Assembly: GCA_937997635.1 (NCBI GenBank) | Contig: CALLFA010000038.1 | Coordinates: 1 to 41,910, forward strand | Length of the DNA stretch: 41,910 bases | Source: an uncultured Saprospiraceae bacterium | GTDB taxonomy: Bacteria; Bacteroidota; Bacteroidia; Chitinophagales; Saprospiraceae | Direction of reading: 5' to 3' | Shown: in pieces, positions 26,735 through 34,801 of the stretch | Layout: each line of letters starts with the position of its first letter | Position numbering within the stretch: the stretch's first letter is position 1 | Position numbers and translations under genes: made by a program | The notes under the pieces: model-generated | What the model saw: the letters and a program-made list of their open reading frames with translations, nothing else | Told to the model about the DNA's origin: nothing | Database searches by the model: none

Positions 26735-26806
26735 ACTTATAAGAAGTATTAACACCCTTAGTATTTTATAAGTCCTCTTCTTAAGTGAAGAGGGCTTATT
26801 TTTTTG
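26735..26806 (+). terminator. Orphan plus-strand terminator with an overlapping alternative hairpin
   Basis: A 13-bp stem with one G-U pair (ATAAGTCCTCTTC 26768-26780 with GAAGAGGGCTTAT 26787-26799) and a run of seven T ends at 26805. The left arm overlaps TTATAAGT (26766-26773), which can instead pair perfectly with ACTTATAA (26735-26742). No plus-strand gene leads into it; both neighbours are on the minus strand. It may end a small RNA. Confidence 0.7.
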
Positions 26807-26840
26807 TAGTAAACTGAGCGAAAAAGAACACAGTTTATAT

Positions 26841-28013
26841 TTAGTTCTTCGCCTTGATTGAGTTTATTTTGTAGCAATGATCACAATCATCGAGCTTCTC
26901 AACATCAACTTCAAACTCTTGTTTAAGTATTTCTAGGGCTTTTGTAACGTTCTCTCCTGGACCAGTTGTGACATAGGCTGCAGGAATTTCAAAACTCGCA
27001 TTTAGAACATCTTTTTCTATATCCTTAAGTTTGAATTTTACAAAATCACCATAAAATGTGCTCCAACTATTGTGTAAAGACTTAAGGTCGTATTTACTCA
27101 TATCTGGCTTCTCTACGACATGAGCTGGCTCTTCTGGCTTTTCAACGACAGGAGCTGGCTCTTCTGGCTTTTCAATGACAGGAGCTGGCTCTTCTGGAAT
27201 CTTTACTTCAATGTCTTTTTTTGTATTGACCATTTCTTTACCATCAAATGTAAATTCTTGGCCCTGACTTACAATGGTACTGATAGATTCATCAGCAATA
27301 GAATAGAACTTCACTTCGCCTGTTAATGTTTTTAGCGTATTGTTAAAACCATCTTTAATCAATCTAAAGCTTGTACCTAGGACAGAAATTCCAGCATTGT
27401 TAGTCAACACTTTGAAAGGCTTTTCAGGATTTTCAGCTACATCAAATACAGCAGATCCTGAACTGAAATTGATGAGTCTATCTGAAGCTTCTTCGAATGA
27501 ATCTGGAAGTTTGATGATTGTTTCTGCTATTGCTGTAATGGTCGAACCATCCTCAAACGTAAACATTTCGTCAGCCCTCATCCTCTTGTAATCAGCTTTT
27601 ACTGGTGAAATTGCAGCAATCTCTTCCTTTGCTTGTGTTTGTTCTTGTACTTCATCATGCTCTTGTTCCTGCTCTTCAACAACTGGGGGAGGTGTCAGTT
27701 CTTTAGGCGTTTCTAACTGTTTTATCAAATTTGGCGTCTCTTGGACAATCGTAGGTTCTTCTTTTTGTACGTTTAGAAAAGCTATAGTAGATATGATTAA
27801 AATAAGCAACCCAGCTGCAAGTGCTGCAAAATAACGAGGTAACCTCACAAGCTTTGCAGGAAAACTTTTTGAAGAATCTTGTGTTTGTGTATTAGATTCA
27901 ATTTGCTTAGTAACATCTACTCTATCAAGGAAATGTGCCCATTCGTTTTCAACATCGAACTCCTTAAATTGCTTTAAGTTATTTAGCTCGTTATTTAATT
28001 TGTGTTCATTCAT
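26841..28013 (-). CDS. FecR-domain anti-sigma/regulatory protein
   Basis: 390 residues. A cytoplasmic N-terminus of about 70 residues (with DVENEWAHFLDRVDV) probably holds the sigma factor. One membrane helix (PRYFAALAAGLLILIISTIAFL) leads to a periplasmic FecR domain (TAIAETIIKLPDSF through NNAGISVLGTSFRL and TLTGEVKFYS), a proline/glutamate spacer with repeated KPEEPAPV units, and a C-terminal ~90-residue domain (SFEIPAAYVTTGPGENV) reminiscent of the FecR-family DUF4974/STN-like tail. FecR proteins receive a signal from a TonB receptor and release their ECF sigma factor. The ECF gene lies 112 bp upstream, but no receptor follows, so the trigger is unclear. Confidence 0.88.
   Translation of the reverse strand: MNEHKLNNELNNLKQFKEFDVENEWAHFLDRVDVTKQIESNTQTQDSSKSFPAKLVRLPRYFAALAAGLLILIISTIAFLNVQKEEPTIVQETPNLIKQLETPKELTPPPVVEEQEQEHDEVQEQTQAKEEIAAISPVKADYKRMRADEMFTFEDGSTITAIAETIIKLPDSFEEASDRLINFSSGSAVFDVAENPEKPFKVLTNNAGISVLGTSFRLIKDGFNNTLKTLTGEVKFYSIADESISTIVSQGQEFTFDGKEMVNTKKDIEVKIPEEPAPVIEKPEEPAPVVEKPEEPAHVVEKPDMSKYDLKSLHNSWSTFYGDFVKFKLKDIEKDVLNASFEIPAAYVTTGPGENVTKALEILKQEFEVDVEKLDDCDHCYKINSIKAKN
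27105..27197 (-). repeat. 30-bp in-frame minisatellite in the FecR-like gene
   Basis: Three near-identical 30-bp units (starts at 27123, 27153 and a partial third at 27183, plus a decayed copy from 27105) encode the 10-residue repeat (E/I)KPEEPAPV(I/V). The units are a multiple of three, so copy-number change would not break the frame. Confidence 0.85.
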
Positions 28014-28124
28014 TTTCTTATGGAAAATCCTTAAAAAGCATTTTCAATGAAAACCTTCAATAAGGGGTTAAGACGGGTACGATTTCATATACATGACAGT
28101 TCAAATGAAGCCAACCCACAGTTT

Positions 28125-28649
28125 TTAATTAATAAATACATCACTTTTTGTTAATATTTCTTTCACATTTTCTGTCGCCCTTTTGACATTATCCTCTACT
28201 GATCGGACAGAAATGTCTAAATGTGCGGCGATTTCTTTGTGTGTAAGACCTTCTATTTTATTCAATCTGAATATTTCTCTATTCTTAGGTTTCAGCGTAT
28301 CCATAGCCCGTATTATCTCTTGACGGATCATCATAGAATCCAAGACTTCTGGGTCTTCATCGTATTCGGAGGCACCGTGTTTGAGATCATCAACCATTGT
28401 ACGACTTCGCTTGGAAGCTCTAATGAAATCAATCATTCCATTTCTAGTCGCTTGATAAAGATAGGATTTTAGGGAAGTGTCGATGTCAAGTCTGTCTTTA
28501 ACCTCCCATATTTTCATGAAAGTGTTCTGCACTATCTCCCTGGAATCTTCCCAATTGCCAATGTTGCTGTTGACAAAATTCACCAGTGGATTGAAGTACT
28601 CTTTGAATACTTGTTCGAACGTTAAATCTGAAGTAAAGACTTTAGCCAT
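28125..28649 (-). CDS. ECF-type RNA polymerase sigma-70 factor
   Basis: 174 residues. Region 2 is at about 15-85 (YFNPLVNFVNSNIGNWEDS, REIVQNTFMKIWE, SLKSYLYQATRNGMIDFIRA) and region 4 at about 115-165 (LKPKNREIFRLNKIEGLTHKE and IAAHLDISVRSVEDNVKRA). This is the FecI-like sigma type seen with FecR anti-sigmas in Bacteroidota. It is followed after 112 bp by the FecR-like gene on the same strand, which should control it. A partner TonB receptor would be expected, but none adjoins the pair. The ATG at 28649 is well placed before region 2. Confidence 0.94.
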   Translation of the reverse strand: MAKVFTSDLTFEQVFKEYFNPLVNFVNSNIGNWEDSREIVQNTFMKIWEVKDRLDIDTSLKSYLYQATRNGMIDFIRASKRSRTMVDDLKHGASEYDEDPEVLDSMMIRQEIIRAMDTLKPKNREIFRLNKIEGLTHKEIAAHLDISVRSVEDNVKRATENVKEILTKSDVFIN

Positions 28650-28732
28650 TAGGCATGCAATAAACTGACATTCACTTTACCAAAAGGTACAAAAAATGCG
28701 AAGATAATGGTTTTTATACTAAACTGCCGTGC

Positions 28733-30028
28733 TTATACGGAATACCTATTTATGTGATGTTTGTTGATGATAATGCTTGTGATCACTGACAAGATCACAT
28801 AAGATGTAAAAAATAAAACGCCAGGCCCAAGTTTGGTATAATTGAGTGTTTCAACAGCATATCCGGTTTGATTATTGGCTATGCCGCCAAGCTGCGAAGT
28901 TACTAGACCATAAAAGCCTATGTATGCCATAAATAGAGCAATCACAAAGACATCGGCCATACTCCATTTGCCTAAATAAAAGAGGATGTTCTGAACCAAT
29001 GTATTGTCTTTGGCTCTGTCCCAAAACACATATAATACAGAAAGCAACAACTTCAAAAATGGAAAGGCAACACTAAATAGGAATATCAATATCGCCACTA
29101 TCTTCAAATCAATGCCAGCACCATCCCATAAGGTTTTAGTCACGCCAAGGATAGACTTACTTTCAAAGTAGAGCACTTGCTCATCAAAGGCGATTTCTTC
29201 ACCCACCAAATTTATGCTGAATCCATTCAAACGAGCATCTAGATCAATGGTAGGAAGTGTGACTCCCAAGACCAGCAGAACAACGCATATCCCAGTAAAG
29301 ACCAATACTACTCCTGAATAATCCACTACTTTACATAAGACAGATACCAACAAGAGTGCAAGAAGCAGACAACCGATGATGTATTTGATGAGTTGAGCAC
29401 TTCTCCCATCAATGGATGCAATTTTATCTATAATCGATGTTCTCGTCTCTTCTATGTTGTCAAAACCATATTTTTCATAGATGACAGTACGTCTCTCTAC
29501 GTAGCTCTCTTCTTCGTCCACCAAAACAAGACTCATCAATTCATCCTGCATGATTTTGCGCAGTTGGGGCTCGCTTTTCCTGACTTCATTTGAAATCTGT
29601 TTGGTTATTGCAGGCACTTGCTTGGACAGATCCATTGTTTTCATGGCTTCTTTGGCCTGTTCTTTAATGGTATCTACAAATAATTTTGGAATTTTACTAT
29701 TCGCAATAAAACCATCGGCGATTTCATCAACTAATTTTCCTGATAGTAGATATTCGTCAAACATCTGTTCAATAAATACACTTATCTGAGCATCAAGTCC
29801 ATCATAGGCTTTTGGACTTATTTTAAACTCACTAATGCGTTTTGTGAAAATATCCAATGCTTTCTCCTTCCACAATTGCAGGTTGAATAGGCCGTAATTG
29901 ACCCGATTGATTTCAGCATAATCGTACTGCAGGCGATTCTTCTCCTTAGAATCTTGGTACAATTCAGCTCCAAAATAGCTAGCAGCTGCTAAGGCAATAA
30001 CAGAACATATGATTATCAAAATCCTCAT
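28733..30028 (-). CDS. Paraquat-inducible protein A (PqiA) family membrane protein
   Basis: 431 residues. An N-terminal membrane anchor (ILIIICSVIALAAASYFGAEL) is followed by about 190 mostly helical, charged residues that would face the periplasm. Then membrane helices begin (YIIGCLLLALLLVSVL, VVLVFTGICVVLLVLGV), and the PqiA domain covers the C-terminal ~170 residues (ESKSILGVTKTLWDG, FLFSVAFPFLKLLLS, LGKWSMADVFVIALFMAY). PqiA-type proteins work with MCE-domain proteins in moving lipids or maintaining the envelope. Here no MCE gene is beside it. The long helical front part is unlike E. coli PqiA and may hold the partner function. It stands alone, 84 bp downstream of no other same-operon gene. 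Confidence 0.82.
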   Translation of the reverse strand: MRILIIICSVIALAAASYFGAELYQDSKEKNRLQYDYAEINRVNYGLFNLQLWKEKALDIFTKRISEFKISPKAYDGLDAQISVFIEQMFDEYLLSGKLVDEIADGFIANSKIPKLFVDTIKEQAKEAMKTMDLSKQVPAITKQISNEVRKSEPQLRKIMQDELMSLVLVDEEESYVERRTVIYEKYGFDNIEETRTSIIDKIASIDGRSAQLIKYIIGCLLLALLLVSVLCKVVDYSGVVLVFTGICVVLLVLGVTLPTIDLDARLNGFSINLVGEEIAFDEQVLYFESKSILGVTKTLWDGAGIDLKIVAILIFLFSVAFPFLKLLLSVLYVFWDRAKDNTLVQNILFYLGKWSMADVFVIALFMAYIGFYGLVTSQLGGIANNQTGYAVETLNYTKLGPGVLFFTSYVILSVITSIIINKHHINRYSV

Positions 30029-30260
30029 ATACTAAAGGTAAGTCTTTTGTCCAATACGATTAAATGATCTTATATGTTACACCCAGCGCACTTTAGTGTG
30101 ACCCATTTACTACAGCCCACTTTATCAATATATGCGTTGTAAAGCCTCGTAATAGCACCAGTCTTAGCTGAATAAGCCTAATGGAGTCAAAATTCTCTGC
30201 GTAGATACCAGAATTAATTCATAATCCTTTTTCTCCTGTTTTCTTTTGGAAGATAATCTT
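30029..30260. other. Gap between the symporter gene and the PqiA-family gene
   Basis: 232 bp. No terminator with a minus-strand T-run, repeat or small gene is evident. A 7/8 match to the -7 box (TACCTTTA, minus strand, 30040-30033) lies just 4 nt before the PqiA-family ATG. Confidence 0.45.
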
Positions 30261-31751
30261 TTACATCTGCAAGACTTCCTCAACATCAGATTCCAACTTA
30301 TCTTCTCTTGTAAAAAATGAGATGGTGATAAATAAGAATAACGCAACCAACATAGATAGTGCACCTACATCAATACCATATGGAATAGATATCTTTCCAA
30401 TTTTGACAATAAAATTCATCAATAAACTCACGACGATGGACACATTTGCTGCTATTGCTGTTCCTCTTCGCCAATTAAATCCTAAAGTAACCACCGGCAC
30501 AATTGCCGCAGCAAACGTTCCCCAACCAAATGCTCCAAGCAATGCAACCAAGTCTCCATTATTAGAAGCCCATACGGCAAAAAATGCTGCAATAATCGTT
30601 ATGATTACAGTGGTTATCCTCGCCCATTGCAATTCATTTTTTATCGTTTTACCAATTGCTTTTGGGATATCGTGCATCACAGCTGCCGTACCTATATTCA
30701 AGAAAGCATCAGCCGTTGACATAATGGCCGCAAACAATCCAGCGAACACAATTCCTGCCAAAACAGGGTGAGCATAGTGTTGTAAAAACTGAGACGCCGC
30801 TTCATCAGCTCCTGCCAGTTCAGGGTGTCGACCACTGACAACGAGGGCTCTCATGACCAAACCAATACCAATCCAAAGCAATCCAGAGAACAAATAACCT
30901 AGAATTGAAATCGGCAAAATATGCTTAACATCACTCACCTTCTTATTCATCATTAATTTAGTGATCACATGGGGTTGTCCAGAACCTCCTAGGCCAAACA
31001 TCAACACCCAAGACATACACCCTATCATACCAAGGGTCCCCCATGGACCAATTGCAGCAGGGTCATCACTTTGGATTACCTGATTCATTTCTGTAATACC
31101 GCCATCAAACGTATACATGACAGTAAAAAAGATCAGAATCGCTGCAACAATCATGACACCACCCTGGATAAGATCTGTGTACACAGAGGCGATGATGCCT
31201 CCAGTCACACTATAAAAAACAAGAATAGAACAAGAGAATATCATACTTGTCCCAAGGGTCAACTCTGCAAATAGTTCTGTTTCATTGAGTATGTCTTTCA
31301 GGACGACAGACATCGCAAGGATCTGTGTAGCTAAGTATCCAAACACACCCAAAATAATAGCGATAGCTATTAGGACTCTTGTGTAGTTATTATTATATCT
31401 AAGAAAAACGACATCTGGCAAGGATTTGGAATCTCCTAATTCTGATAGCAAACGCAATTTCTTTCCATGTAAAAAATTGGTGACGCTAAATCCTAATACA
31501 GCGATGACAACCATCCATATGGAACTCATCCCCATGCGATAGACAAGTCCTGGTCCTCCTACAAACCCAAAGCCACTCAGTGTTGTTGAGAACACAGCAA
31601 ATGCGGTGACGATTACTCCTAGATTTCGACCAGCCATAAAAAAATCATGACTCGATTTTGTTCGTCGCAATGCCCAAATGCCAACTGCAATACACAGAAC
31701 CATGTACAATCCTACAGAGGTCAGAATAATGGGATTTCGTAATTCTTCCAT
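30261..31751 (-). CDS. Sodium:solute symporter (SSS) family transporter
   Basis: 496 residues and about 13 membrane helices. The N-terminus reads LYMVLCIAVGIWALRRTKSS, HDFFMAGRNLGV, then AVFSTTLSGFGFVGGPGLVYRMG, the signature of the SSS (2.A.21) family with its sodium-coordinating Ser/Thr cluster near helix 1-2. The end of the protein is a cytoplasmic acidic tail (EDKLESDVEEVLQM). The family imports small organic acids, amino acids, sugars or vitamins with sodium; the substrate cannot be told. Its start is 1 bp after the stop of a small membrane protein gene, suggesting that the two are co-translated and act together. The TonB-receptor operon ends 55 bp before that small gene. Confidence 0.92.
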   Translation of the reverse strand: MEELRNPIILTSVGLYMVLCIAVGIWALRRTKSSHDFFMAGRNLGVIVTAFAVFSTTLSGFGFVGGPGLVYRMGMSSIWMVVIAVLGFSVTNFLHGKKLRLLSELGDSKSLPDVVFLRYNNNYTRVLIAIAIILGVFGYLATQILAMSVVLKDILNETELFAELTLGTSMIFSCSILVFYSVTGGIIASVYTDLIQGGVMIVAAILIFFTVMYTFDGGITEMNQVIQSDDPAAIGPWGTLGMIGCMSWVLMFGLGGSGQPHVITKLMMNKKVSDVKHILPISILGYLFSGLLWIGIGLVMRALVVSGRHPELAGADEAASQFLQHYAHPVLAGIVFAGLFAAIMSTADAFLNIGTAAVMHDIPKAIGKTIKNELQWARITTVIITIIAAFFAVWASNNGDLVALLGAFGWGTFAAAIVPVVTLGFNWRRGTAIAANVSIVVSLLMNFIVKIGKISIPYGIDVGALSMLVALFLFITISFFTREDKLESDVEEVLQM

Positions 31752-31752
31752 G

Positions 31753-32280
31753 CTATTTGTTTTGTCTCTTTTTTCGTTCTGCTACCAAATCATAAAATCG
31801 CTCTTCGTCTTCAAGAGGTAAAATCCAGTCTCGGAATTTAAAGACATAGATGCACACAAATAGCACAGGCGCTGACCACATGCCAAAAATCATCCAGGCA
31901 GTGGGCATTGGCCATCCGTTAAAAAAATGAGTGTGGTTGGTCTTAATGTAATGAGTATCGGATAAAAACGTCAATGTGTAAACGATCATATAAACCAATG
32001 ATGAAAGCAGTAACCAGGGTCGGATGGCTCCTAAACTGTTTTTACGAATGGCTCCTAAAATTAGAAAGACACAAAGCGTTAATACCGTACACAATCCAAA
32101 GAGATACCCCAAAATATGGGTGTTTGATTTTGTACTTAAACTATCTCCCCCAGAAAGCATGGTGTCAAATCTGGGGTGTGGTTGACCAGTGACATTAGCC
32201 GGTGTACTTGTGAAAAATAAAAAAAGTATAATCAAAAGGAATACACAAATCAAGGCGTATAGATAGTGGATCGTTTTCAT
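31753..32280 (-). CDS. Small four-helix membrane protein, probable partner of the SSS transporter
   Basis: 175 residues. Four membrane helices: YLYALICVFLLIILFLFFT, a helix with LGYLFGLCTVLTLCVFLIL, WLLLSSLVYMIVYTLTFL, and TAWMIFGMWSAPVLFVCIYVF. Short loops lie between helices 1-2 (GQPHPRFDTMLSGGDS) and 3-4 (HYIKTNHTHFFNGWPMP, rich in His). No named family is recognised. Its stop is one base before the ATG of the symporter gene. Several SSS transporters (for example pantothenate and acetate permeases) come with small accessory membrane proteins, so this is a possible subunit; that is inference from gene order. It lies 55 bp downstream of the TonB receptor gene and may end that operon. Confidence 0.7.
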   Translation of the reverse strand: MKTIHYLYALICVFLLIILFLFFTSTPANVTGQPHPRFDTMLSGGDSLSTKSNTHILGYLFGLCTVLTLCVFLILGAIRKNSLGAIRPWLLLSSLVYMIVYTLTFLSDTHYIKTNHTHFFNGWPMPTAWMIFGMWSAPVLFVCIYVFKFRDWILPLEDEERFYDLVAERKKRQNK

Positions 32281-32335
32281 GTTTGGTGAAAATAAGAAAC
32301 CAATAGAGTATTAGAAATTTTAATGTAAGAAAAGT

Positions 32336-34801
32336 CTACTCTTGAAAAATAAAACCTGCGGTTACATAAAAGGATCTTCCGTCAGATGGGATAATGCCTG
32401 GGCCTGGATAACCAGTCGCTCTTTGTGTATAGTACTGTGTGTTTAGGGCATTATTGATCCCTGCTTCTAAGGTAAATCTATTCCATGAGTAGCTAAAATT
32501 AAGATCCAAAATTTGATATGCAGGTATTTCACCGATGAGACCACTCCTAAAATCTCCGTCACCTGCTGCAGCACTATTCTGAGCATCTGTGTACTGCTGG
32601 GATACATAAGAGTGCTGTAGTGCCAAATTGAAGTCTTTGTAGTTTACCGAGACACCAGATTTTATATTAGCAATTGGTATAAATTCAACTCCATTACCTA
32701 CAATGTTATTGGCGTCTGCATTTAAATAACGGGAGTATGTAAATGCTGTATTTAAAAATGATTTTACTTCTAATACTTTTTCGCCTTTTTTGACAATTCG
32801 AATAGGTACATAGTTGAGCAAAGATTCAGTTCCTACTATAAGGGCATCTCCAATATTTGTTCGTACCCTATTTGCTCGGTCATCAAGAATAATCCCTATC
32901 CGATCATTATACAAGATTGAATACACATTAAAATCATATGAAAATGTTGACTTGTGCCTTCCTGAAATTCCTGTATTAAGGGACACACCATTTTCATCGG
33001 TTATATCTGGATCAACTATAAAACTAGGACTCACCACTCGTATGTCGCTAAATGTAACCGATCTATAGTTTTGAGTAATATTAAATGAATATTTGCTGTT
33101 TTCTGATAATTTATAATCAACTCCGACACCTAATAGCACAAAGCTTCGAATGAAATTCTCATCATCATTAAAGACATTATTCGCTATTGCATTACCTGCC
33201 AAATCAAATACCACTTCTTGAAATGAGCCTTCACTATTTGTTTCTATATATTCAAATCTCAGACCTGGGGTAATGGAAAGTTTTTTATTTATAAAGAATA
33301 TATTTTCTAAAAAAGCTGCATAGTTCAAATTGGGAAAAACAAAATCAGATTGATTGGCGTAGTCTGGAAATTCTGCTGTACGCAAACTAAAATCTGCATC
33401 AGTGCCTGTAGATCCAGGTCCTTGTAATTCCGTATTATTTGAATTGTAGTATTTGGCACCAACAACGTAGGTAGCTGGCACATTTTTTATTTTATAATTA
33501 TTAAGGAATTTAATCTCCGCTCCTATATTTCTAAATGTGCCATCTATTAGATCTCTTGGATTTATAAAATTGCCCCCACTGTCTTGTTCGTCAAGTGAAG
33601 TAATTGGGTTTGCATTTAGCACACTTGGGTCACCTCTAAATCCAACTGAGCGCCTACTTGCATCAAGACCAAATAGGCTTACTTCCAGCTTTCTGGTATC
33701 TGTAAAATTATGTTGCAATTTCGCACTGTATAATTTCCAGTTGACATCAAACCAATTTCTGTCCCTTGTGCTCATTCTTGGATCAGATGCAAATTGTGAA
33801 TCAGTCAATCCTCCCGCTTGTTTTGCCAAATAATCAAAGAAAGTAAATTCCAAATTCAATTGCGTTTTCTCAGAAAAAGAATAACGTGTAGCAACGAATA
33901 TATTGTTTGAATCAAATTTACTATCATCTCTATAACCTTCACCTCTTTTATAATTGTGGAATGCATCTACAGACCATTTACCAGCATGATAACTAACAGA
34001 ATTGTAACTATTGAAAAAATTAAATGAGCCGTAGGTTTGTTTGCTACGGATGTCCCACTTTCTAAAAGCAGGTATTTTTCTAATCTTAAAATCAATTAAG
34101 CCACCAAATTGAGTTCCATATTGCAAAGAACTGGCACCTCTTAAAATTCTTATCTCTTCTAAAGCTTCAGCAGGAGGCGTATAATAATTCTCAGGATAAC
34201 CTAAGACATCCGCGCTAATATCATAGCCATTCTGACGCGTATTAAAGTTGGATGTTCGGTTGGGATCTAGACCACGTCCTCCTATATTTAATTGCAAGCC
34301 ACCATTCGAACTTTCATATATATTTAATCCGCTTATTTGGGCATAGACTTGTCTGCTTAAATTGGCCGCCTTATTCGCATTCAATAAATCCAATAGAACA
34401 ACCTCGGTTTTTTTTCCAGCATAGATGGTCGTCCCTTCAACATCCTTTAATTTTCTTGTTGCAAATACTTCCTGTCGTTTTCTGACAAATTCAACTTCAG
34501 ACAATTCAACAGATAATTTATCCAATGAAATAATGTAATGCTCTTGTATAGATTGAATATTGTATTCAAAAATCTCATACCCTTCTTTGAAGATGATGAA
34601 TTGTGTCGCATCTTCTTTATTGAGATCGAAATAAAATTCTCCTTTGTCATCTGTCAGTGCACGTGCTCCTGAACTCAACTCTATAAGCTCGGCTTCAGCC
34701 AAGCCTTCTTGTGAAACATTATCTAAAACAGTCCCACTTATCTGTGCTGATGCATAGCAAGACACCAACACAAATAGCGCTATATTCAGAGACCTAATCA
34801 T
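32336..34801 (-). CDS. TonB-dependent outer-membrane receptor (FecA-like)
   Basis: 821 residues. A signal peptide (MIRSLNIALFVLVSCYASA) precedes a carboxypeptidase-regulatory-like domain (QISGTVLDNVSQEGLAEAEL, about 20-100). A plug domain follows (LDLLNANKAANLSRQVYAQI, NIGGRGLDPNRTSNFNTRQN, EEIRILRGASSLQYGTQFGG) and then a 22-strand barrel region to the end (TLEAGINNALNTQYYTQRA, FYVTAGFIFQE). It resembles ferric-citrate/siderophore receptors. It imports a large or scarce solute, most likely a metal complex, across the outer membrane using TonB energy. Its ATG overlaps the end of the HTTM gene by 8 bp. The loci just before it encode a carboxylase-like membrane protein, an imelysin and a DUF4856 lipoprotein, so they probably form one pathway. 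Confidence 0.94.
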   Translation of the reverse strand: MIRSLNIALFVLVSCYASAQISGTVLDNVSQEGLAEAELIELSSGARALTDDKGEFYFDLNKEDATQFIIFKEGYEIFEYNIQSIQEHYIISLDKLSVELSEVEFVRKRQEVFATRKLKDVEGTTIYAGKKTEVVLLDLLNANKAANLSRQVYAQISGLNIYESSNGGLQLNIGGRGLDPNRTSNFNTRQNGYDISADVLGYPENYYTPPAEALEEIRILRGASSLQYGTQFGGLIDFKIRKIPAFRKWDIRSKQTYGSFNFFNSYNSVSYHAGKWSVDAFHNYKRGEGYRDDSKFDSNNIFVATRYSFSEKTQLNLEFTFFDYLAKQAGGLTDSQFASDPRMSTRDRNWFDVNWKLYSAKLQHNFTDTRKLEVSLFGLDASRRSVGFRGDPSVLNANPITSLDEQDSGGNFINPRDLIDGTFRNIGAEIKFLNNYKIKNVPATYVVGAKYYNSNNTELQGPGSTGTDADFSLRTAEFPDYANQSDFVFPNLNYAAFLENIFFINKKLSITPGLRFEYIETNSEGSFQEVVFDLAGNAIANNVFNDDENFIRSFVLLGVGVDYKLSENSKYSFNITQNYRSVTFSDIRVVSPSFIVDPDITDENGVSLNTGISGRHKSTFSYDFNVYSILYNDRIGIILDDRANRVRTNIGDALIVGTESLLNYVPIRIVKKGEKVLEVKSFLNTAFTYSRYLNADANNIVGNGVEFIPIANIKSGVSVNYKDFNLALQHSYVSQQYTDAQNSAAAGDGDFRSGLIGEIPAYQILDLNFSYSWNRFTLEAGINNALNTQYYTQRATGYPGPGIIPSDGRSFYVTAGFIFQE

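Noticed and set aside
30164..30364. 66-codon minus-strand frame at the end of the symporter gene
   Set aside because: It overlaps the symporter's C-terminus in another frame and has no signal or motif.
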